Assembly (NCBI RefSeq): GCF_019393635.1
Contig: NC_057862.1
Location: 700,727,825 to 700,791,824, forward strand
DNA length: 64,000 nt
Origin: Dromiciops gliroides
Lineage: Eukaryota > Chordata > Mammalia > Microbiotheria > Microbiotheriidae
Direction: 5' to 3'
A model generated the notes under the pieces. The model saw only the letters and a list, made by a program, of their open reading frames with translations. It had not been told where the DNA came from and searched no databases. Positions 44,143 to 56,460 of the stretch are shown here, piece by piece (the first letter of the stretch is position 1; every line of letters begins with the position of its first letter). The translations under genes were made by a program, and so were the position numbers.

Positions 44143-45299
44143 AAGAAAACAGACTGAGGAGAGATGATTTCATAATCATGTCCTAACTTCCCTGGCCCCT
44201 CCCCAAAACGAAGGCTTAGACATCTCACTTCAGGAAACCCTAAGACAAAGCTACCTAGACCTCTTGGTTCTAGTGGGCAAAGTACAAGTGGAAAGAATCC
44301 TTTCCAGTCACATCCTCAAAACATCCAAATGAAAATTCTCAGGAGTCAAACTCCAGAGCTCCTGGGTCAAAGAAAAATGCTGGGAAGTAGTCAGGAAGTT
44401 TTGAGCACAGAGGAGCTGCTGCCAACACCACCAGAGACATAGCAGCCACAACTACGGAGAAGCGGAGAGCTTGGAATACGACATTCCAGAAGGCAGTGCT
44501 AATATATTCCAGGAAAAAGATAGTCAAGAATAACTTACAAAATGAGCAGAACCAGGAGAACACTGTACACAGTATCAACAACACTGTGTGATGATCAACT
44601 GTGATAGACTTAGCTCTTCTCAGCAATACGGTGATCCAAGATAACTCCAAAGGACTCATGATGAGAAATGTTCCACAACCAGAAAAAAAAAAAACTGTGG
44701 AATCTGGATGCAGATTGAACTGTACTGTATCTACTTTTTTTGTTTTGTTTTGTTTTGTTTTTTGAGGTTTTTCCCTTTTGAGTTTATTCTTCTTTCGCAA
44801 CATGACCAATACAGAAATATGTTTAATGTGATTGTACATACATAACCTATATCAGATCGCTTGCTGTCTTGGGGAGGGGAGAGGGAAAGGAGAAAAAATT
44901 GGAACTAGAAATCTTATTAAAAAAATGTTGAAAACTCTCTACAATGACAAAATATTTTTACGATTAAAAAAAAAGCTAAACAGAATATGGGGGGGGGGCC
45001 CTGAGGAGAAAAAAAGAGAATAACTCCCTTAGCAAAACTGAGTATATAATCCTACAGAGGAAAAGCCGTCTTGAATGAAAAAGAGGATTTCTAAGAAATC
45101 CTGAGGAAGCCATTAGAGGGGCAGAAGAAAGGCCAACCTGAGCATACAATCATCAAGAATTAAACAAAGCTAACGTTCTTGTATGGAAAAATGACGCCTC
45201 CGTTTGCTCAGCACGTGATCACCGTCAGGGGTCACAGAGGGAGTCTAATCTCCCAGCGCTGCTAAGTTACATAGGCTTACTTTGTAGCTGGCACCTTGA

Positions 45300-45850
45300 C
45301 TGAAGGCATTCATTCTCTCTCTACTGCATCTTTACTGTCTTCCTAGGATTTTCTACATAGACCATCATGGTGTCCGCAAACTGGGAGAGTGTTGAAGCCT
45401 TGGCTTTTTTCCTCATCTTCTTGCTCTTGCTAGCATTGGAGAATCATAGCAAACAAACAGCCACCCTTGCTTTCCTCCCGCACTTACTGGAAAAGCTCTT
45501 CCTGTATCCCCACTGTACAGGACACTTGCTTTTGGTTTCACATCATTTTTAGGGTATTAAGAAACCTCTTCCATGCCTATAGTCTGTAGGGATTCCAACA
45601 CCAGGAGGGTTGTATTTTGTCAAAAGCATTTTCTGCATCAGCTGAGAAAATCTCTCTTCTCGGATGTTTTTGTCTATAATAGGATTAGTTTGATCGATTA
45701 TATTCCTCAGGGTGAAGCACCCTTTGATCCCTGGTAGAATTCCTACTTGAACATAGTGAATGATTTCCAGGGCGGATTGCTGTAGTCTGATAGGATTTTA
45801 TTTAAAATTTTTGAACCCGTATTCATGAATGATACTGGTCTATAGTTCTA
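45300..45850 (-). repeat. L1 ORF2 remnant, reverse
   Basis: CTAGGATTTTCTACATAGAC, ACCATCATGGTGTCCGCAAA, GTTGTATTTTGTCAAAAGCA and TTTTCTGCATCAGCTGAGAA are typical reverse-complement L1 ORF2 words. A 61-codon frame within (45367-45552) is not a gene. Confidence 0.75.
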
Positions 45851-45861
45851 CTCCACTACTT

Positions 45862-45957
45862 TATGCAGCTGGGAGCTCAGTGGAGAGAGCACTGGGCCTG
45901 AAGTCAGGAAGAGCTGAGTTCCAATCTGGCCTCAGACACTCATTAGCTGTGTTAGGC
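45862..45957 (+). repeat. Partial MIR-like SINE
   Basis: GCAGCTGGGAGCTCAGTGGA, CTGAAGTCAGGAAGAGCTGA, GTTCCAATCTGGCCTCAGAC, then truncated after TTAGCTGTG. More diverged than the other copies. Confidence 0.75.
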
Positions 45958-47861
45958 CTGACCTCTGTCTGCCTCCCTGAGGTTCAAGGTGATCAGTATA
46001 CTCAAGGTGAAAAAAGTTTCTTTGAAAATTTCAGTAAAGTGCTTCTTTACAAGCACGCCTCATTTGATTGCCATGGCTTAATTAATAGGGCTTCAGTCCT
46101 TTTATCATCAAGGAGAGTCAAAATACCTTTGATTTTAATGTCTAATATAATCAGCTATTTACATTCATTCATCATTTATATGTCATTATACTCTGGGTAT
46201 GGTTTGGAATTATTGTATATATTACAAGTATATCCTCTGTCTGCCTCTAGCTCAGTTATAAAGCAGGCAAGTATAACAGCCCCCAGTCCCCAGGTGCTTC
46301 CCACAGTGCCTGGCATCGTGTACACTATAGAAATGTCTGCTGTCTCGCCCCTCCCAAGTTTGGGCATGAAAACTGTCTCGGGCTCAAAAGGAGGCTGGTA
46401 GCGTACTTATTTTCCGTCAGTGTTTGAACTTAATCTGTGTAGCCTTCATACCATTCGCTCTTTGAAAGTTTGGTGCAATCGCCCAGCAGATCTGAGAAGT
46501 AGGAGGGCCGTTCTTGGGTTGCCTGTCACTACGAGATGCATTTATCCTACGAGCAGGGGAACGGCCAAGGCGAGGCAGAGCCTCCTCCAAGGTCACCCAG
46601 TGAGTGTGATAGCGAGGCCTCAAACTAGCCTAGGCCAGAGCCCTCTCCCCAAGGCCACAGGCTGACGCTCACCTCTACCAGTCCTCCTGCTGTGAGACAC
46701 AACAGGAAGAGGCTCCTCCCTCCTCGTCTCCCAGCATTCCCCCTCATGAGCACACAGTGCATCTTCTCCAGCTGGGACAGGAAGGAGGACAGAGGAGCCG
46801 TGCCAATGGCAAGTGGAAGAGCGGGAGGACTCAGAATCCCAGAAGCCCCCAGTACACCCGACATTAAAAAGCAGCAGCCTCGGCGGCACACCGTCCAGGG
46901 ACGAGGACCAGCTCACCAAGGAGATGGCTGCGATGGCCCGTCTAGATGGGCCTTGGCTCTTTGGCCCTGGCCTGGGCAGCTGGACTCGTGCTAGTTCCAA
47001 GCAAGACAAGTGAGGCAAGGGCATGGCCAAGATTCAGCCTCACAGGAGAAAGAAACGCAGCTCCCTGGGCCTCCAGCCTGGCCTTGGCAATGTCTCCATC
47101 CCATCAGCCCTGGCTGCACACACCTCCCATTCATTTCAGGCGGCAGACCAGCAAGGGCAGATGTCCAGCCATGCCACCCCCTTCCCCCTTCCCACACGAC
47201 AACAGGTTCTGGCAGAGCATGGGTCCAACAGAAACATGACACTCCACCCCGCCCCCCCCCCCCGCCCCGAGCACGCCCCCAAACGAGTGCCAAGCACTGC
47301 AGAAGCCACAGGACGCCATTACGCAAAGTCACCTGCCAAAGGCTTCCCTAAGAGCCAGGTACCGCTGGGACTATACCGTCCAACTGGGAGAGCACAGAGC
47401 AGACGGTGGTCTCAGAGGCACAATCTAAGGGACACCCCCCAGCCTGTTTCCCCTCTCAGGATCTTTCTCCCCCTGCCCCAGCGGGATCGACAGGCAGGGC
47501 AGAAGCAGGAAAGCAGAAGTAGCTGCACCGACATCCCTACAGCCTCTTCCAACAGGCCAAAGGGCCCCTGCAGCCCCAAAGTGGTTTAGTTCCTTCGACT
47601 TTGGAAGATTTCCTTAAGCCACCAGCCAAGTGTCCATTCTGCCCTCCGACCCAACAGGCCAGTGCCGGGTTCCTCAGAGCTAGGAAGGCCCACAGACAGG
47701 GAGCAAGCCACCCTAAGTGCAGGGCAGGATCTCAAAACGGGCTGAGTGCCCATCCCTATGGACAGAGAGGTCAGAAATGCCTACCAAGCTGGAGGCCAAA
47801 GGCAGGGCCGGCTCCCAGGGGGCTGACCTCCAGGGCACCGCAGCCCAAACTCGAGAAGCTA

Positions 47862-49376
<1,515 letters not shown>

Positions 49377-49465
49377 CTGTGGATCTGGTCCTGTCTGCTA
49401 GAGCGAACTGGAGCCAACCCATCGATCTCATCAAAAAATATTATCGAGGGTCTCATCAAGTAGGC
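49377..49465 (-). CDS. ATAD2B: ATAD2B coding exon E: Walker B of AAA1
   Basis: Encodes residues 168-196 plus two bases of Ser197: AYLMRPSIIFFDEIDGLAPV and RSSRQDQIH. The Walker B motif IIFFDEID (residues 175-182) carries the Asp-Glu pair at 179-180 that coordinates magnesium and polarises the attacking water. Acceptor CTTCCATTAG; donor CACAG/GTGAGA. At 89 bases it is among the shortest coding exons of the gene seen here, and no residue is unusual for the family. Confidence 0.96.
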
Positions 49466-51041
49466 CTAATGGAAGGAAAGAGGGATGGTGAGCAGTTCCA
49501 AACTCCCAGGCTAAAGACGCGGCAGAGACCCACGCCCCCACTGCACCTTGGCTGCTCCTCCTTTGTCAAAAGCCCTCTTTCACCCCAGGGGTCATCCCAG
49601 GCCCCACAGAGGTCCTCCCGCCCACCCGAGCAGACCCGAGGCCATGGAGCTTCCCCTCACGCAGGCCAAGGCCTCCAATTTCCTCAGCAGTAACAGAGGC
49701 AGACCCTACGTACAATTCTCATAGTCTGAGCCTTTACAGAGGACTCGGGAGGTGGACATTAGGCGCTACATGCTGCTGTGTGGCAACCCCTGAATGGAAA
49801 TCTGACTCAAGCTCACCCCCAGGAGGGCTCGGCGGGATCTGAACCCAGACCAGCTCTACCCTGGGCCCGGAGTTGTGACAATGTCCAAAGCTCTCTGTTA
49901 TATCCTTAGTGCCATTCCATAGGCAGACTAACGCAACAAGGGGTCTCCTAGCCTCTGCCCAAGTGAAGCCCCCGCCCACCCCACACCAGGATGGCACCCA
50001 AACCTGCCACCCCTAGCTGCACTCTGCGGCGAATGCCTTCCCTTCTTTGTCTGGGGCCACGGTGTGCACCGTCTCAGTGGTCCTGCTCTGGACTCGTCCC
50101 GGGGCTGTCCTCACTGCCGCAGGAGGACGTCTGCGCAGGACAGAGAGAGGACAGAGCGACCCTCCCCTCCACCTTCCTGGAGCTCCGAGCAGCTGGAAAC
50201 CTATTAGCTTCTCCAGCTCCCCTATTGCTGTCAGACAATCTACTGTCTGAGCACACCTCCCACCTTGTGCATGCGGGCAGGCCCACTGGCCAGCATGGGA
50301 CTTCCTATTTTTCTTGATGGTTTCACAACACAAGACCCTTCCAGACCTTCAGGACACAGACTCATGCGGTGGGTGAGCTCGCCCTGCCAGGCTGCTGTTT
50401 TCTGCAAACCTAACGACAAACCACGTAGGCCTCTATCCTAGTCGCTGATCAAATGTTCAAGGAGCACAGACCCCTGGACCCTCCCCTGGAACAGAACCCC
50501 GACCTCTGCAAAGGCACCACACTCCTGACCCTTGATCAGATGCCTCTCTGCATATCAGCAGAGCTCAGCACGATGCCTGGCTGTTCACAGAGTGACTCAA
50601 CGGTCCAGAGGGTGCTCCCACATAGGGGACCACCCCCATCCAACTGCTCGCAGGGCCTGGCCTGCCTGCCCCCCTGTAGGGGCCCAAGTTTTCTCCCCAT
50701 CACATCTTCTCCACAGCTTTGGAGAACCAGGCCAGCCAATTCCACCCCAACAAACTCAGCCTGGAAGCTGGCCCTCACACAACGGATAAACAACCCACGC
50801 GGGGCCCAGGAGTCCGAGGGACCTCCCTCCACCGGAGAGAAGACACCAGAGGTGGACCCAAAGGGGCTGTGTGTGTGCACGTCACAGAGCACACAGAGCC
50901 CACCCCCATTCTGGGACATCCCACATAGGGCTCGCTCTTCCCCAGCCCCTCGCCCAGAGACACACAGGCTCCAGGCCCAGCATCCAAGGCCTTCCCTGGG
51001 CCGAGCAGGACAGACACAAGGTTTCCTGGGCCCTCCATTAC
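49466..51041 (-). other. ATAD2B: ATAD2B intron D-E
   Basis: 1.6 kb of GC-rich sequence with chance open frames on both strands (for example 50453-51118 plus). No repeat or gene recognised with confidence. Confidence 0.75.
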
Positions 51042-51216
51042 CTGGTCAAAAAGCAGACGAAGCTGCCGCTCGGACTCCCCAACCCACTTGCTCAGACAGT
51101 CGGCTCCTTTGCGCATGAAGAAAGCCACCTTCTTGTCTCCCTGGCTGCACTCGTTGGCCAGCGCTCTGGCGACCAAGGTCTTACCAGTGCCAGGGGGACC
51201 ATAAAACAAGCAGCCC
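51042..51216 (-). CDS. ATAD2B: ATAD2B coding exon D: Walker A and pore loop of AAA1
   Basis: Encodes residues 110-167. The intact P-loop GPPGTGKT is at residues 115-122 and binds ATP phosphates. The exon then reads through ALANECSQGDKKVAFF to the pore-loop motif KWVGESE at 152-158, which in related hexamers contacts the substrate in the central channel. It ends LRLLFDQ. Acceptor CCTCCCACAG; donor CAG/GTAATG. All residues needed for nucleotide binding in this domain are present, so the first ATPase site should be active. Confidence 0.97.
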
Positions 51217-51395
51217 CTGTGGGAGGAAGGGAAGAGAGAAGGCTATGACGAGCGCTCCGGTGAGTAGGGACAGAAGGGGCAGCGGGGAGGGCCAGGAGAC
51301 AAGGGAGCAGGCCTGGGGCAGCTGGCAGCACCCTGAACAGCCCCCAGGGACCAGGGCCAAGGAAGGAGGGAGCATCCCTCACCAACAGGACCTAC

Positions 51396-51511
51396 CTCGG
51401 AGGCTGAATTTTGAATTTTTCAAAAATTTCTGGATACAGAAGTGGGAAGACGACCATCTCTTTCAGTGCATGAATGTGATGGCTCAGTCCTCCAATACTA
51501 TCGAAACGCAC
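51396..51511 (-). CDS. ATAD2B: ATAD2B coding exon C: start of the AAA1 core
   Basis: Encodes residues 71-108 plus two bases of Arg109: VRFDSIGGLSHHIHALKEMV, then the VFPLLYPEIFEKFKIQPP segment that precedes the P-loop in classic AAA proteins. The acceptor is CTTCCCCAG and the donor is CCGAG/GTAGGT. The FDSIGGL motif is the usual entry to an AAA nucleotide-binding domain of the p97/Yta7 type. It is separated from exon B by a 10.7 kb repeat-filled intron and from exon D by only 179 bases. Confidence 0.96.
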
Positions 51512-52079
51512 CTGGGGAAGAATGTGGGGAAAGGGCAGCTGGGTAAGCATCGGGACTGGGGCTAGGCGTGCCACGCCAGCAGCATGCCTGATCCCAGATG
51601 CCCAACAAGGACAGCACTCATGGGTCCTACTGTGTGCAAAGGGCAAAGAGGAAAACGATGCACTTCAAAATCACAAGTCTCGTTTACTCTTAAAAAGTGT
51701 CTCGGCCACCATTCTCCGTGGGGTTAATGTGGTTGTGGGGCTTTCCCGAGCCAGCCCGGCGCAGCCAACGTCTGAAACCCATCAGAGACAACAGCCTGTC
51801 ACTCTGCTCTTCTGTGGCTCTCTCCTTCTCCTATCCTACCCTTAGTCAAAGTTTTGAGTTCCAAATTGTATCCCTTTTTCCCTCCCTCCTCTCCCCCATC
51901 CCTGAGGAGGTAAGCAATCAGATATAGATTAGACATGTGCAATTATGTAAAATACTACCATATTAGACATTTCGTATGAGAAAACTTGAATTTAAAAAAT
52001 CAAAGTGAAAAATCGCATGAAAAAGTACTAAGTTTCAAAGAAAACATGAACTTGATACAATCGAAACATAATGATCTCA

Positions 52080-52800
52080 AAGAATTGGAAAACTGAGAGG
52101 GTGCCTGCCCATCAATTGGGGAATGGCTGAAGATGTGGTATGTGTTATGTGCTGTAAGAAATGACGCATAAGCTGATTTCAGAAAAACCTGGAAAGACTA
52201 AGTGGACTGATGCAGAATGGAGCGAGCAGAACCAGAAAAACACTGTACACAGTGACAGCAGCTTTGCATGATGATAGCTGTGATAGGCCTGGCTCTTCTC
52301 AGCAGTGCAGTGACCCAAGACAATTCCAAAGGACTCATGATGGAAAATGCTCCACACCCAGAAAAAGAGCTGTGAAGTCTGAATGCAGATCAAAACATAC
52401 GATTTTCTTCTTCCTTGTGGTCTTCCCCTTTTGTTCAGATTTTTTTCTTACAACATGACTAATGTAGAAATACATTTAGCATGACTGTACCGTATAACCT
52501 ATATGAGAATGCTTGCTGGCTTTAAGAGGGGAGAGGGAAGGGAAAAAAAATTGGAACTCAAAACCTTACAAAAATGGATGTCGGGGCAGCTAGGTGGCAC
52601 AGTGGATAAAGCACCGACCCTGGATTCAGGAGGACCTCAGTTCAAATCCAGCCTCAGACACTTGACACTTACTAATCATGTGTCCTTGGGCAAGTCACTT
52701 AATCCTCGTTGCCCCGTGCCTCCCCCCCAAAAGAATGTCAAAAACTATCTTCACGTGTAATTGGGGAAAAAAAAGAAAAAGAAAACAGAAAGAAAAAACA
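52080..52800 (+). repeat. L1 3' end, split by a SINE
   Basis: CCATCAATTGGGGAATGGCT, GAGCAGAACCAGAAAAACAC, CTTCTCAGCAGTGCAGTGAC, CAAAGGACTCATGATGGAAA and the tail AAAAACTATCTTCACGTGTA with poly(A). The SINE sits in the last 60 bases. Confidence 0.85.
52583..52729 (+). repeat. Marsupial MIR-like SINE inside an L1 tail
   Basis: GGGGCAGCTAGGTGGCACAG head; AGTTCAAATCCAGCCTCAGA; ends in CCTCCCCCCCAAAAG. Flanks AAAATGGATGTC / AAAAGAATGTC suggest an imperfect duplication. Confidence 0.92.
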
Positions 52801-53259
52801 TGATGAGAAAGGATACATAAAACAACCTAAGGATTCTAAGTCATGCCAAAGACCACCAGTCAAAAACTGAGCGGCACAGTGCAAGAAACAATAAAAGAAA
52901 AATGCCCAGAACTTCTGAACACAGAAAATCAAGGGTCAATCAAAAGAAATCACAAACCGCCCACAGAAAAAACTCCATCCACACTGGAAATTTCAAGACA
53001 AGGTTAACTTAACAATTCTACTGACAAGGACCAAATTCTGCAAGAGAACAGGAGAAGACTTTCAAATGGAAAGGAAAGATATCCGAATACACCTCAGTCC
53101 AACCATTCTGCACCTGCCAGACACCACAAGACAAAGTGAATGATGTGCCCCAAAGAACAAAGGAGACGGAGCCATAACTAAGGGTGACGCGGCCCTGATC
53201 CAGGCTGCAGCCAAGGCCCAGTAGCCTCATCTCTGTAGCATCTCTCCAATACACTGCCC

Positions 53260-53655
53260 CGTCCTCTGACCCTGTGCCTGCCCTGCTGGAGGCCCTCACC
53301 CCTCGTGCCTGGGCTTCTGCAGTATCCTGGGGGTGGGTCTGCCCACCTCAGGTCTCTCCTGGCATCCAGTCTGTCCTCCATCCTCCATCCAGAAGTCCCC
53401 TCCCCCCAGCACCCCCCAGTGGCTCCCTATGGCCTCAGGAACAAAGGCTCAGAAACTGCTCTGCTCAGCTTTGCAAGCTTCCTTCATGCCCTCTGTGATG
53501 CAGCCCCCAGGCCAGGAGCAGCCCCTCCCTCCTCATCACTCCCTTCAAGTCTGAGGCCTCCCTTGACACAAAGTGTTTTTGCGTTTCCTTGTGTCTCCAG
53601 ACCTTGGCCCAGCACAGGGCACACAGTCGGTGCTCAATTGATGCTAACTGACCAC
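53260..53655 (+). repeat. L2/CR1-type LINE 3' fragment
   Basis: CCCAGTGGCTCCCTATGGCC and AGGAACAAAGGCTCAGAAAC, then GGGCACACAGTCGGTGCTCA and ATTGATGCTAACTGACC, the order of an L2 3' end. Confidence 0.55.
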
Positions 53656-56019
53656 CGGGCCAGGGAAAAGGGAAGGGAGAAGCAGGGAACCAGATGCGGT
53701 GGGCAACAACACCGAAAATGTTTCAAAGAAGGCCCTCAGCATTGTCTCTCTTTCCATGAAGAGCACGGAGCCCACACAAGTGAGGGAGGACCACGGGGGT
53801 GACCAAGCCAAGAATAAAAGTCTCAGAGGGAACAAGGGGAAAACCCCTCACTAGGAAAAGGCACCGAAAGGAGAATGAAGGCCTGGAGGGAATCCCAGCG
53901 GGAGCTGGGCCTGGGTGCGAGAGACGGCAGGGACAGAAGGAGGAGGGAGCCCCAACTGAGGAGGGTGGCAGCATCCCTGGAGACTCCTTCCCGTGACGCC
54001 TCCACTGCCGTTTCCTTCCTCCCCCAGCCCTGGAAAAGGACTGTGATCAGACACACGGGGCTCGGCCTCTGCAGAACAGGCCGATGCGTGCCAAGCGTCT
54101 CTCCCTACCACATGGGGTCGTGGTCTCCAGCTCTGGCTTTTCAGGAACACAAGAAGATGTAGGAAAGGATGGAAGCCACAAGGGTGAATTTCCTATCAGA
54201 GGGATGGACAAAGAACAGATTTGGGAGAAAAATCTAGAAGGCCTAAATACCAAGTACAGCCAAGAAGCTCCCAGCTGCCCACGGCCAGAGAGAAACCAAC
54301 TCCAAAAGCACGTATGACCTGTCTACCGTGCACAGAGGAAGCAGCAGAGATCAGTCACCGACCTCTTCTGTGAGGGCTCTTCGTCACTACAACGTGATCC
54401 AGGGGGTCCTTCTGACTAGGAAAGAGATGCAGGTGGGACAAAGCAGCTGAAGGGGAGGAGTGGGCGAGGGGGCACCGGCAAGTCTCTCTTTGGACAAGGA
54501 GGCAAAGGGTGCTCTAGCAGGGCGGAGGAGGGCAGGCTGGGCAGAGGAGAGAGGGAGTGACTATGGCCGGAAAGAAGTCTGGGGTGGCGCGGCCAGTCAG
54601 GCATGAGGGGGATGGACCACAGGGGAAAAGCCGATAAGGAGGTTCATTCGGGATAGAAACTATGGAAGAGACAGAGATGGCTCCGGATGTGTCAAATGCC
54701 TGCATACAGGTGACGCAGACAACGGGAAGGCCCAGGACAGCTCCCAGGAGAAGAGGTGCAGGGGAACCCTGTGTAACCCAAGAGGCCCGTGGAAGAGGGC
54801 GGAGGTCGGGTCAGTCAGACTTGTAGCCGCCAACACTCAGGAGAGGACCCGGATCTGACTCGAGGGTCATTTCGCTCGTCTTCTGTGATAGGCTGTTTGT
54901 CCCGTTTTCCAAGAAAACCAATGACACCATGGAGTGAGGTCTTCCTCGTGCGTGTATCAGCTTTCAGCCACGTCATCAGCCTCTCTCCTCCCGAGTCATC
55001 CAAGTCCAGGGGCAGGACACGAGTCTGGACGACTGGCCACAACGACTCAGGAAGCAGCAGATGACCCTGGCAACCGCAATGTCTGACCAAGCTCTAAAGT
55101 ATCCCACGGAGCCCGCTTCAGCCGCCTTCCTGGCCATCAGCACCAACCGCTCTCACGCACCTTTCTCCACTAACTCACCACTGGGCTGAAAGCCTGTCGC
55201 TTAGCCTCAGCCTGGGGCAGCTTTACCGGGGTATGGCCGCTGCACTGGCTACAGCTTCTGGAAGCCACAGGTGAGGGTCAGGTACCAAGCGGGCACCCTG
55301 AGTGGGTGAGCGGCCCTCACGGGCCCTCCTAGCACAGGTGCTCATCCTCTCTGAAGCTCTCAAAGATGATGGAGGAAAGGCAGTGAGCTCTTGAACTCAA
55401 GACATGATCGCTCCAAAAAACATCCAAATCGTGCCATAGGACAATTCCTGGAGCAGCCAAATCCACAGAACAAGGATGGTCTGGAAGGTCGGACGGAGGG
55501 AGCTGCTGTGCCGAGACAGGAGTGGAGCCCAATCTCATACAAAGAGACAGCAGGCTGGACCTCAGAGTGGATGAAAAAGAGTATGACGAGATAAGCGAGG
55601 ACTACTAGGCGGGGCGATATCAGCTCACAGAGGGGCCTGAAACACCAGCAAGAGGATTTCGAACTCGACTCCAGAAAGAAGAGAAAGCCCCGATGGTGTG
55701 ACCAGACCCACAGGGAAGGAACATGACGCTGGCAGATATGAAAAGTGGATGGAGCATCTTGGAGGCGGCTCCTGCCATATCCCAGGGCGGATCTGAACTG
55801 GGGAGGGGCAGGGCCGTGGCTGTAGAACAAAGCCCATCTGTGCTGCCAGAGAAGTCAGGAGACAAAGGTGAGGGAGACGCACTGGCGGAGCTCACCCCCA
55901 GTCACCTGCCCCACCTCACTACCTTCTCAAACTCCCCAAATCTCCGCCTTCCCGGACTCTCTCTTCTTGCTAGGCCTTCCATTCAGGGTACTGCTGGCTT
56001 GACATCACCATCTGACTAG

Positions 56020-56460
56020 TCTGCACGTCTTCTCTTCTCCCCCTGGACCGCTCCCCTTGGGGATCTCATCAGCTCCCTTGCATTCAGTGACCGCTCAGTG
56101 CTGATGGTTCTCAGATGGACCTATCTGGACCCAGCCTTTCGGCTGAGCTCCAATCTCATCTCCAACTGGACATCCGGTAGACGTCTTTCACTCCACACGT
56201 CCAAAACAGAAATTATTATTATTATTTTATTATTTTTTTTTCTACAAAACCTTCATCCCCTCCTGTCTTCCCCATTACTGTAGTGGGTACCACCATCTTC
56301 CCAGGCCCTAGACTTTCAACCTAGGACTCCTTACTCTCTCTCACACACTCCCCCCCCCCCCCCCATATTCAATGTAGGCCTGTCATTTTCACCTGTGTAG
56401 CTACTCTCTAATACACACCCTTCTCTCCTCTGACACCGCCACCACAGTGGTCCGGGTTTT
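56020..56460 (+). repeat. L2/CR1-type LINE fragment
   Basis: CAGTGCTGATGGTTCTCAGA, CTGAGCTCCAATCTCATCTC, CAACTGGACATCCGGTAGAC and CACGTCCAAAACAGAAATTA resemble the L2 reverse transcriptase region. Interrupted by ATT and C14 simple runs. Confidence 0.6.

Larger units (their letters stand above)
43290..44968 (+). repeat. L1-type LINE sequence with 3' end, two SINEs inside
   Basis: 44530-44968 is a clear L1 3' end: GAGCAGAACCAGGAGAACAC, CTTCTCAGCAATACGGTGAT, CAAAGGACTCATGATGAGAA, then GAAAACTCTCTACAATGAC and an A-run. The upstream part (43290-44515) has an A-rich, ORF1-like character but I could not confirm it. Confidence 0.6.
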